Origin: CAYNLY01 sp964398225
GTDB taxonomy: Bacteria; Pseudomonadota; Zetaproteobacteria; Mariprofundales; Mariprofundaceae
Assembly (NCBI GenBank): GCA_964398225.1
Contig: CAYNLY010000048.1
Location: forward strand, 1 to 12,098
Length of the DNA stretch: 12,098 bases
Reading direction: 5' to 3'
Position 1 is the first letter of the stretch. Every line of letters begins with the position of its first letter. A program made the translations under genes and the position numbers. Shown here piece by piece: positions 7,324 to 12,098 of this stretch. The notes beneath the pieces are model-generated. The model did no database searches and had not been told where the DNA came from. It worked only from the letters and a program-made list of their open reading frames with translations.

Positions 7324-8430
7324 CTAGCTCCCTCTATGGGCGCCGGCGAGCCTCACTTCAAGGGCGAGCCGCTCGCCCGCCCGCCAGATCCCGAGCCGGA
7401 CCCTGTCCCCGGGGCGATGCCGCCGGACCGTTTTCGCCAGCTCCTCGAACGAGCGCACGGGCTTTCCGTCAACCGAGACGATGACATCGCCGGCCACGAT
7501 CGCGCCGCCGGGCCCGATCCGCGTCGGCCGCAGACCCGCCGCCTCGGCGGGCGAGCCCGGCTCGACCTTCAGCACCAGCACGCCCTCGATCCCGAGCTCG
7601 TCGAGCACAAGCCTCGAGATGCGGTCGTCTCCGCTTACCCCGAGCCAGGGCCGCACCAGCCGCCCGTGGGCGATCAGTTCGGGCACGACCTCGTTGACGG
7701 TATCGGACGGAATCGCAAATCCGATGCCGGCGTAGGCCCCGGAAGGCGAATAGATCGCCGTGTTCACGCCGATCAGCCGCCCGGCCGAATCGAGCAGCGG
7801 CCCGCCGGAGTTGCCGGGATTGATCGCGGCATCGGTCTGGATCAGATGCTCGATCAGGCCGTTTTCGCCCCGGATCGAGCGATCCAGCGCCGAAACGATG
7901 CCCGTGGTGAGCGTATGATCGAGTCCGAACGGATTGCCGATCGCAAACACCTTCTGGCCCACCTGAAGCTCGGCGCTGCTGCCCAGCGGAATCGGCGGCG
8001 GAGGGTGGAACGGCACGTTGATCGCAAGCACCGCCAGATCGTGCTCAGGGCTTGCCCCGACGAGCACGGCGGGATAGGCGCGTCCGTCCACGAGCCGGAC
8101 GATCGCGCGGCTGGCACCCTCGATGACGTGGAAGTTGGTCACGACGTGGCCCTCGGCGTCCCAGATGAATCCGGAACCGGTCCCTTTGGGCCGCTCAAAG
8201 ACGAGGCGCGTCCACGGATCCACGACGCGCATGCGCGTGGAGATGTAGACCACCGAGGGGCTGACCTGCCGGAACAGCTCGATCGTCGCCTTCTCGTCCG
8301 CGGCCAGATCGCCGCGCGGCTGCACGAGCCTCGGCTTGGCCTCGGGCACGGCAAGCCAGGGACGCGCGATGTATCCGGCCACAAAACCGAGCAGTACGAG
8401 CGCGGCCAGACGCCAGAAGATCGAGCCCAT
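7324..8430 (-). CDS. HtrA/Deg-type serine protease with one PDZ domain
   Basis: This is an envelope trypsin-like protease of the DegP/DegQ/DegS group that degrades or senses misfolded periplasmic proteins. The 368-aa protein has an N-terminal membrane segment at about 5-22 with no clear signal peptidase site, so it is probably membrane-anchored facing the periplasm. The catalytic triad is His101 (TNFHVI), Asp131 (HDLAVL) and Ser208 (GNSGGP). A single PDZ domain spans about 258-362, starting at the RPWLGV motif. One PDZ plus an anchor gives a DegS-like layout, although the protease core also resembles Deg1/HhoA-type enzymes. The ATG at 8430 follows GAAGG by 9 bases. It lies 40 bp after atpF and 24 bp before ftsH, in the same direction, so it is probably co-expressed with the Fo subunits. 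I leave the symbol blank because DegP, DegQ and DegS cannot be separated confidently. Confidence 0.92.
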   Translation of the reverse strand: MGSIFWRLAALVLLGFVAGYIARPWLAVPEAKPRLVQPRGDLAADEKATIELFRQVSPSVVYISTRMRVVDPWTRLVFERPKGTGSGFIWDAEGHVVTNFHVIEGASRAIVRLVDGRAYPAVLVGASPEHDLAVLAINVPFHPPPPIPLGSSAELQVGQKVFAIGNPFGLDHTLTTGIVSALDRSIRGENGLIEHLIQTDAAINPGNSGGPLLDSAGRLIGVNTAIYSPSGAYAGIGFAIPSDTVNEVVPELIAHGRLVRPWLGVSGDDRISRLVLDELGIEGVLVLKVEPGSPAEAAGLRPTRIGPGGAIVAGDVIVSVDGKPVRSFEELAKTVRRHRPGDRVRLGIWRAGERLALEVRLAGAHRGS

Positions 8431-8470
8431 GCGCGGCAGCCTTCATTGATCCTTGAGCAAACGCAAGCGC

Positions 8471-8980
8471 CTAGCGCCCGTCGTCGCCGCGCGCGAGTTC
8501 CTCGAGCATCTCCTCGGCGATGCGCTTCGCCAGCTCGGGATCGACTTCCTTACGAATCAGGCGCTCGGTCGCCTCGGCGATGAACTCGCCGGCGTGAGCC
8601 CGGATCTCGCGCAGCGCCCGGTTCTTCTCGATTTCGAGATCCTCCACGAGGCGCGCCCGGCTTCGTTTCAGCTCGGCGCGCCATTCGCGCATGATGGCTT
8701 CGCGTTCCTCGCGCAGCCGGGCCTCGGCATCCTGGAACATCCGGCGCACCTCCTCGTGCGCCCGCGCCATCCGCTCTCCGTGTTCGCGCCGCATCGCCTC
8801 GGCCTGCTCGCGCAGCCGCCGCGCCTGGTCGATTTCCCGCTCGATCGCCCGGCGCCGTTCTTCGATGATCCGTTCCAGCCGGGGCAGCACGAAGCGGGAA
8901 AGGAGTACGAACAGCAGCCCGAACGCGATCAGCGTCCAGACGGCCTCGGCGAGAAAGGGATCGGGATCGAACTGGGGCAT
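8471..8980 (-). CDS. atpF: ATP synthase Fo subunit b
   Basis: Subunit b forms the peripheral stalk that holds F1 against subunit a. The 169-aa protein has one N-terminal membrane helix at about 10-29. It is followed by LPRLERIIEERR and a long, highly charged Arg/Glu/Ala coiled coil to the C-terminus, the usual b architecture and length. The opening MPQFDPDPF and the IEERR segment look like b' subunits of alphaproteobacteria. The ATG at 8980 is 4 bases after the atpE stop, so translation is probably coupled; an upstream in-frame extension to 9028 would run into the atpE gene and is unlikely. Only one b-type gene is present, so the stalk would be a homodimer unless a second b gene lies elsewhere. 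The gene for the delta subunit does not follow; htrA does. Confidence 0.93.
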   Translation of the reverse strand: MPQFDPDPFLAEAVWTLIAFGLLFVLLSRFVLPRLERIIEERRRAIEREIDQARRLREQAEAMRREHGERMARAHEEVRRMFQDAEARLREEREAIMREWRAELKRSRARLVEDLEIEKNRALREIRAHAGEFIAEATERLIRKEVDPELAKRIAEEMLEELARGDDGR

Positions 8981-8984
8981 GGGC

Positions 8985-9215
8985 TTACTCGCCCTGGCCG
9001 AGGATGATGAAGGCCACGACCAGCGCATACAGCGCGATCGTTTCCACGAGCGCGAAGCCGATCCAGGCGTACTTCGCGAGGATCGGCTCGTTTCCGGGCT
9101 GGCGGGCGACGGCCTCGATCAGCTTCGAGAAGATCATCCCGATGCCGATGCCGGCGCCGGCCATGCCGGCGGCCGCAAGACCCATGCCGATCGGAATGGC
9201 GGCTGCTAGATCCAT
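8985..9215 (-). CDS. atpE: ATP synthase Fo subunit c (rotor ring)
   Basis: Subunit c is the two-helix hairpin that forms the rotating ring. The 76-aa protein has helix 1 with the glycine-rich GAGIGIG segment (20-26), the polar F1-contact loop ARQP (37-40), and helix 2 with the ion-carrying Glu58 in GFALVET. Length is typical. Aligned on the ARQP loop, Ile25 occupies the position of the Na+-ligand Gln32 of Ilyobacter tartaricus subunit c, so proton coupling is predicted. Thr59 sits beside the carboxylate where Ilyobacter has Ser66. A strong AGGAGGGA ribosome site precedes the ATG, suiting the high stoichiometry of c. It lies 16 bp after atpB and 4 bp before atpF. Confidence 0.95.
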   Translation of the reverse strand: MDLAAAIPIGMGLAAAGMAGAGIGIGMIFSKLIEAVARQPGNEPILAKYAWIGFALVETIALYALVVAFIILGQGE

Positions 9216-9231
9216 GGACTTCCCTCCTTCA

Positions 9232-9960
9232 TCAGTGCCCGGTCAGCGCATCGTCGATGTAGACGCAGGACAGAATCGTGAAGATGTAGGCCTGAATCAC
9301 CGCGATCACGCATTCCAACGCGATCTGAACGACGGTGAATCCCAGCGGCAGCCAGGCCAGAAACCACGGCGCGCCCAGGCCCAGCACCGCAAGCACGGCC
9401 AGCGCCGTGTGCCCGGCCGTCATGTTCGCGAACAGCCGCACCGCAAGCGTCACCGGGCGGGCAAGAAAAGACAGCATCTCGATCGGCACGACCAGCGGCA
9501 GCACATAGGCCGGCACCCCTTCCGGCGCAAAGGCGCGGAAAAAGCCCCAGCCGTGCAGGCGGATGCGCAGTCCCACGGTGTAGACGAACACGGCGAGCGC
9601 CAGCGTGCCGGTGATGACGATCTGCGTGGTGGGGCCGAACGATCCCGGCACGAGTCCGGCCAGATTGCTGGCCAGAATCAGCGTGAACAGCGTGAACATC
9701 GCCGGCACGTAACGCTCCGCGTTCCGGGAGATGTTCGCGCGCACGATCCCCGCGACAAAGCGGTAATACTCCTCGGCCAGCAACTGACCGGTGCCGGGCA
9801 CGCGCCGAGCCGGCCGCGACAGCCGCGCCAGAAGCGCGGCCGACAACACCGAGGCGGCCAGCATCGCCAGCGAGGCATTGGTCAGCGACAGATCCTGGCC
9901 GAAGGCCGTGATCGGCACGACCGGACGCACGACCATCGACTCCATCAGATGCATGCTCAT
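9232..9960 (-). CDS. atpB: ATP synthase Fo subunit a (proton channel)
   Basis: Subunit a provides the two half-channels that load and unload protons on the c ring. The 242-aa, strongly hydrophobic protein has about five to six membrane helices. It carries the family signature SNLAGLVP (98-105) and the essential arginine Arg175 in the VRLFANMTAGH segment. The conserved IQAYIFTIL near 222-230 includes Gln223, and the YIDDAL C-terminus is of the alphaproteobacterial/mitochondrial type. GGAGG lies 8 bases before the ATG at 9960, which overlaps the atpI stop as ATGA, indicating translational coupling. In E. coli, unassembled subunit a is a known FtsH substrate, and ftsH ends this same operon. Confidence 0.96.
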   Translation of the reverse strand: MSMHLMESMVVRPVVPITAFGQDLSLTNASLAMLAASVLSAALLARLSRPARRVPGTGQLLAEEYYRFVAGIVRANISRNAERYVPAMFTLFTLILASNLAGLVPGSFGPTTQIVITGTLALAVFVYTVGLRIRLHGWGFFRAFAPEGVPAYVLPLVVPIEMLSFLARPVTLAVRLFANMTAGHTALAVLAVLGLGAPWFLAWLPLGFTVVQIALECVIAVIQAYIFTILSCVYIDDALTGH

Positions 9961-10190
9961 CGTTTGCGCCTCCGATCGGCATCATCCAGCCCCATCGCGT
10001 AGTACAGGTTCACGAACCCGGCAATCACGCCGAAGGCCCCGAACAGCAGCAGCATCAGCGGCCGGGTGCCCAGCCAGCGGTCGAGCAGAAATCCGGCGCC
10101 GAGCCCGATCATCGTCGCGGCCACGATCTCGGTACCGACCCTCAGGCCCCACTGATGCCCGCTCCTGCCGGGCTCGCTCAGCCGCACCAT
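9957..10190 (-). CDS. atpI: AtpI/AtpZ-family ATP synthase accessory membrane protein
   Basis: AtpI-type proteins are small membrane proteins encoded at the head of ATP synthase operons and implicated in c-ring assembly or Mg2+ supply; they are not part of the final enzyme. The 77-aa product has two membrane helices. It carries the family pattern G..AGFLLDRWLGTRP, followed by LFGAFGVIAGFVNLYY, with a basic C-terminal tail (DRRRKR). The ATG at 10190 has AGGAGG 5 bases upstream. A GTG at 10196 would lie inside that ribosome site and is rejected. The stop overlaps the atpB start by 4 bp. It is the first gene of the six-gene minus-strand operon and faces the divergent tetR gene across a 114-bp control region. 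Confidence 0.88.
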   Translation of the reverse strand: MVRLSEPGRSGHQWGLRVGTEIVAATMIGLGAGFLLDRWLGTRPLMLLLFGAFGVIAGFVNLYYAMGLDDADRRRKR

Positions 10191-10195
10191 CCGCA

Positions 10196-10201
10196 CCTCC
10201 T
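10196..10201 (-). promoter_or_regulatory. Ribosome binding site deciding the atpI start
   Basis: AGGAGG on the minus strand lies 5 bases before the ATG at 10190. It overlaps the alternative GTG at 10196, which fixes the ATG as the start. Confidence 0.7.
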
Positions 10202-10223
10202 CGCGATGAACCCTTTCATTCTC

Positions 10224-10229
10224 AGTCTA
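10224..10229 (-). promoter_or_regulatory. Candidate -10 box for the Fo operon
   Basis: TAGACT on the minus strand (4 of 6 matches to TATAAT) lies 34 bases upstream of the atpI ATG. No convincing -35 box is found 16-18 bases further upstream. If it is used, the nearby palindrome at 10255-10286 would lie at and upstream of the -35 region, so the TetR protein could affect this promoter too. This is weak evidence. Confidence 0.25.
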
Positions 10230-10254
10230 GCGCAAGGCAGAGCCGCGCGCAGCA

Positions 10255-10286
10255 GTGAACATGTGAACTTGACGTTCATTGTTCAC
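10255..10286. promoter_or_regulatory. Nested palindromic operator, probably for the adjacent TetR regulator
   Basis: Two inverted repeats are nested here. The outer one pairs GTGAACA (10255-10261) with TGTTCAC (10280-10286), perfect over 7 bp. The inner one pairs TGAAC (10264-10268) with GTTCA (10274-10278). This makes four half-sites of the same TGAAC/GTTCA sequence. The inner half-site overlaps the -35 hexamer of the tetR promoter. TetR-family proteins commonly bind such palindromes next to their own genes as dimers, often two dimers per site. Binding by this particular protein is inferred from position. Confidence 0.7.
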
Positions 10287-10297
10287 CCTTCTACGCT
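10269..10297 (+). promoter_or_regulatory. Sigma70-type promoter of the tetR redox operon
   Basis: The -35 hexamer TTGACG (10269-10274, 5 of 6 matches) is followed after exactly 17 bases by TACGCT (10292-10297), which keeps the three most conserved -10 positions. Transcription would start near 10304-10305, at or next to the tetR ATG, giving a leaderless or near-leaderless message. The -35 box lies inside the palindromic operator, so a bound repressor would block polymerase. Confidence 0.6.
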
Positions 10298-10304
10298 CGG
10301 AGCC

Positions 10305-10898
10305 ATGGGGAGCGAGGCAAGCATCCTGGCCGCCGCCGACCGCAGGTTCGCCGACTACGGCTACACGAAGACGACGATGGCTGAAATCGCGCGCGATGCG
10401 GGCACGAGCGTCGGCAACCTCTACCGCCACTTTTCCGGCAAGGAAGAGCTTGCCGTGGCCTGCGTGCGCCGGAAGCTCGCGGCCAAGCTCGAGGCGGGGC
10501 TTGCGGCCGCGGAACGCGCGCCGGATGCCGCATCGGCGCTTGCGGCCTTTCTGATGGCCCGCCTGCGCACAGGGCACGCCCAGTTCGCCGGCACGCGGCA
10601 TCTGTACGACATGATGCGGCTGATCAACGAGCGGCATCGCGACCTCCTGCTCGAGTTCGAACAAAAGGTCGTCGCGGCGATCGCCGAGATCCTGCGCCGG
10701 GGCGCGCGCGAAGGATGCTTCCGCTTCGACGACGCCGAGCGCACGGCCTACGACATCCACCAGGCGACGATGCGCTACAATCATCCGGTGTCCCTGCGCT
10801 TCAACAGCCTGGATACCCTCGAGACCGATTTGAGCCGCCTGATCCGGCTGCTCATCACGGGGCTTGCGCCCCGAACCCCCAAGGAGGCAACGCAATGA
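10305..10898 (+). CDS. TetR/AcrR-family transcriptional regulator
   Basis: This is a one-component DNA-binding regulator, usually a ligand-responsive repressor. The 197-aa protein has the TetR helix-turn-helix at about 5-50: RRFADYGYTKTTM, then EIARDAGTSVGNLYRHFSGKEEL. A helical ligand and dimer domain of unknown specificity follows. The ATG at 10305 sits at the normal distance before the HTH. Earlier in-frame codons would extend through the operator and promoter and are rejected. Only a poor ribosome site (GGAG two bases before the ATG) is present, which fits a leaderless transcript. Its stop overlaps the start of the next gene as ATGA, so it is the first gene of an operon with the membrane protein, cytochrome b and CDGSH genes. 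It probably represses its own operon through the nested palindrome; the ligand is not deducible. Confidence 0.9.
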   Translation: MGSEASILAAADRRFADYGYTKTTMAEIARDAGTSVGNLYRHFSGKEELAVACVRRKLAAKLEAGLAAAERAPDAASALAAFLMARLRTGHAQFAGTRHLYDMMRLINERHRDLLLEFEQKVVAAIAEILRRGAREGCFRFDDAERTAYDIHQATMRYNHPVSLRFNSLDTLETDLSRLIRLLITGLAPRTPKEATQ

Positions 10899-11302
10899 TC
10901 GGAAAGAAAAACATGGCCTTTGGCTTTTTCTACTTTCTCACCACGCTCGGGCTCGGCATGTATCTGGCCAGCAAGTTCAGCCTGCCGCCGGAAGAAATGG
11001 CCAAGTGGATGAGCTCCCCGCAACACGGGGTCCTGAAGGCCGCGCATGCGCACGGCAATCTCGAAAGCCTGCTGAACATCGTCATCGGCTACCTGCTCTG
11101 CCGCCTGGCGCTGGAGGCCTGGATCGCCAAGACCGTCTCGGTGCTGCTCATCGTCGGCGCGCTGTTTCATTCCGGCATGCTGTACCTGGCCGGCGCGGGC
11201 GTCGGCTTTGCCGGCATGCTCACCCCGATCGGCGGCATCTCGATCATCGTCTCGATGCTGCTGATGGGCATCGGCGTGCTGAAGCTGAACAGCGTTGACT
11301 GA
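10895..11302 (+). CDS. Small four-helix membrane protein of unknown function with HAH motif
   Basis: I do not recognise a named family. The 135-aa protein has four predicted membrane helices at about 8-26, 55-72, 80-100 and 107-130, with a short basic start (IGKKN). Histidines fall at 44, 51, 53 and 92; His51 and His53 form an AHAHGNLESLLN segment at the entry of helix 2, and His92 lies within helix 3. Such placement could allow heme b or metal binding, but this is inference. A strong AAGGAGG precedes the ATG, which overlaps the tetR stop by 4 bp. The stop overlaps the cytochrome b start by 8 bp. Tight coupling to a b-type cytochrome suggests a partner or assembly factor in membrane electron transfer. 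A simple membrane-stress or efflux-related protein cannot be excluded. Confidence 0.85.
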   Translation: MIGKKNMAFGFFYFLTTLGLGMYLASKFSLPPEEMAKWMSSPQHGVLKAAHAHGNLESLLNIVIGYLLCRLALEAWIAKTVSVLLIVGALFHSGMLYLAGAGVGFAGMLTPIGGISIIVSMLLMGIGVLKLNSVD

Positions 11303-11996
11303 CGCACACCTTGGCTGCCACCGGCCCGTCCCGGTCTGGGACGGGCTGGTGCGCCTTACCCACTGGATCAACGCCCTTTCGATCGCGCTGCTGCTTCCGG
11401 CGGGACTTGCGCTCTGGTTCCGCGAGGAGATCGGGCTTTCCCGGCCGCTTGCCGGAACGCTCACCGACATCCACGCCGCGATCGGCTTTCTGTTTGCGGC
11501 CTCGCTGTTTGCGCGCCTTGCCTACATGCTCGCAGGCCCCGAAGGCCCGGGACACTGGCGCGACATCCTGCCGCGGGATGCCGGCAGGCTGCGGGAGATG
11601 ATCGCAACCCTCCGCTTCTACCTGTCGGGCTTCCGGGGCGAGCCGCCGCTGTATTTCGCGCACAACGCGCTCGCGGGGCTTGCCTATGCGGGTTTCTTCG
11701 CACTCGGCATATGGCAGGTGGCGACCGGCTCGGCCATGTACCTGCTCGGGCCGGGCATGAAGGTTGCGCAGGCCCATCCCGCCCATGCGGCCACCGGCAC
11801 CGGCTGGCCGCCGGAATGGCTGATGAACCTGCATCTGGCCGGCGCGCTGCTGATCGGGGCCTTCGTCCTTGCGCATCTCACCATGCTCGTCGTCCACGAG
11901 CTTCTCGAGGCGCGCGGACTTGCCTCGAGCATGATTTCCGGCCGAAAATTTTTCACCGACGACGAACTCGCCCGACTGAAGGAGGAATCGCGATGA
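11295..11996 (+). CDS. b-type cytochrome, cytochrome b561 / Ni-Fe hydrogenase b-subunit-like
   Basis: This is a membrane heme-b protein that passes electrons between the quinone pool and a partner, in the family of hydrogenase and formate dehydrogenase cytochrome b subunits. The 233-aa protein has four to five hydrophobic segments. The opening VPVWDGLVRLTHW is characteristic, with His23 as the first candidate ligand. Further candidates are His60 (DIHAAIG), His123 (YFAHNALAG), His180, His194 and His201. The only possible start is a TTG at 11295, because a TGA stop lies in frame at 11286 and the conserved HW motif begins soon after. That TTG overlaps the preceding stop by 8 bp, so it depends on coupled translation. 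Its stop overlaps the CDGSH gene start as ATGA. No hydrogenase or dehydrogenase gene is visible, so the redox partner may be the CDGSH protein or something beyond the window. Confidence 0.88.
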   Translation: MTDAHLGCHRPVPVWDGLVRLTHWINALSIALLLPAGLALWFREEIGLSRPLAGTLTDIHAAIGFLFAASLFARLAYMLAGPEGPGHWRDILPRDAGRLREMIATLRFYLSGFRGEPPLYFAHNALAGLAYAGFFALGIWQVATGSAMYLLGPGMKVAQAHPAHAATGTGWPPEWLMNLHLAGALLIGAFVLAHLTMLVVHELLEARGLASSMISGRKFFTDDELARLKEESR

Positions 11997-12098
11997 GCGA
12001 ACCGCAGATCGCCGCCAAGGAACCCGAAATCCTCGAGCTCGGCCCCGGCACCTACTACTGGTGCGCCTGCGGCCGCAGCAAGAACCAGCCCTTCTGCG
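11993..12098 (+). CDS. CDGSH-type iron-sulfur protein, partial at window end
   Basis: Only the first 35 codons are present. They contain GTYYWCACGRSKNQPFC, the start of the zf-CDGSH signature: Cys24, Cys26 and Cys35 match the three cysteines of the C-x-C-x8-C pattern. The Asp-Gly-Ser-His ligand segment would follow just past base 12098. Proteins of this mitoNEET-like family bind a 2Fe-2S cluster with three cysteines and one histidine and act in electron or cluster transfer. A strong AAGGAGG precedes the ATG, which overlaps the cytochrome b stop by 4 bp. The overlap places the gene in the TetR operon. No membrane anchor is seen in the visible N-terminus. The truncation is caused by the window edge, not by a mutation. 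Confidence 0.88.
   Translation, partial: MSEPQIAAKEPEILELGPGTYYWCACGRSKNQPFC

Noticed and set aside
8467..8477. GCGC-CTA-GCGC hairpin at the end of atpF, considered as an intercistronic terminator
   Set aside because: The four-bp stem with a three-base loop and no T-run is too weak, and the 40-bp gap fits read-through into htrA.
5827..8583. A very long plus-strand open frame (918 codons) opposite ftsH and htrA
   Set aside because: Its translation is rich in Arg, Asp and His with no domain or membrane pattern. It mirrors the codon bias of the convincing minus-strand genes, which have intact catalytic motifs. It is a GC-rich antisense shadow.
8471..10190. The Fo genes as part of an N-type (Na+-translocating) ATPase operon
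   Set aside because: Typical N-ATPase operons carry atpQ/atpR and start with beta and epsilon genes. None is here, and the c subunit lacks the Na+-ligand Gln.
10155..10304. A 50-codon upstream extension of the TetR protein
   Set aside because: It would translate through the operator and promoter, and it adds sequence before the normal TetR N-terminus. The ATG at 10305 gives a standard-length protein.

Overview
ORGANISM. The window is GC-rich chromosomal DNA from a bacterium, densely packed, with strong AGGAGG-type ribosome sites and a sigma70-like promoter. The genes look proteobacterial. The bifunctional PBP1A, the ATP synthase a and c subunits and the b' -like N-terminus of subunit b most resemble alphaproteobacterial or deep-branching proteobacterial versions. 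I cannot name the genus. PBP1A, FtsH and HtrA all carry envelope signals, as expected for a Gram-negative cell. No insertion sequence, phage gene, CRISPR array, rRNA or complete tRNA was found. There is no gene-free stretch longer than about 120 bases. LAYOUT. (1) 1-2370, plus strand: PBP1A (mrcA). It meets, tail to tail, a minus-strand pair made of citramalate synthase (cimA) followed by pterin-4a-carbinolamine dehydratase (phhB). (2) A 77-bp divergent spacer at 4401-4477 carries a tRNA-like remnant. It separates cimA from a plus-strand zinc-independent quinone oxidoreductase (qor-like). (3) 5470-10190, minus strand: six tightly spaced genes, transcribed atpI-atpB-atpE-atpF-htrA-ftsH. These are the membrane (Fo) genes of ATP synthase followed by two membrane-associated quality-control proteases. 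Both ends of this operon are visible and no F1 gene is included. (4) 10191-10304: a divergent control region with a nested palindrome of four TGAAC/GTTCA half-sites, overlapping a good -35/-10 promoter. (5) 10305-12098, plus strand: a translationally coupled operon of a TetR regulator, a small four-helix membrane protein with an HAH motif, a b-type cytochrome, and the start of a CDGSH iron-sulfur protein cut by the window end. HOW THEY WORK TOGETHER. The Fo operon would make the proton channel and rotor, plus proteases able to remove misassembled membrane subunits; FtsH is known in E. coli to degrade unassembled Fo subunit a. The TetR operon reads as an envelope redox module (heme b membrane protein, possible second heme-binding membrane partner, Fe-S protein) that is probably autoregulated through the nested palindrome. 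That palindrome could also affect the divergent Fo operon. The TetR-membrane protein-cytochrome b-CDGSH cassette is the best candidate here for an undescribed system. Both convergent gene pairs overlap by exactly 4 bp at their stop codons, so neither has room for a terminator between the genes.
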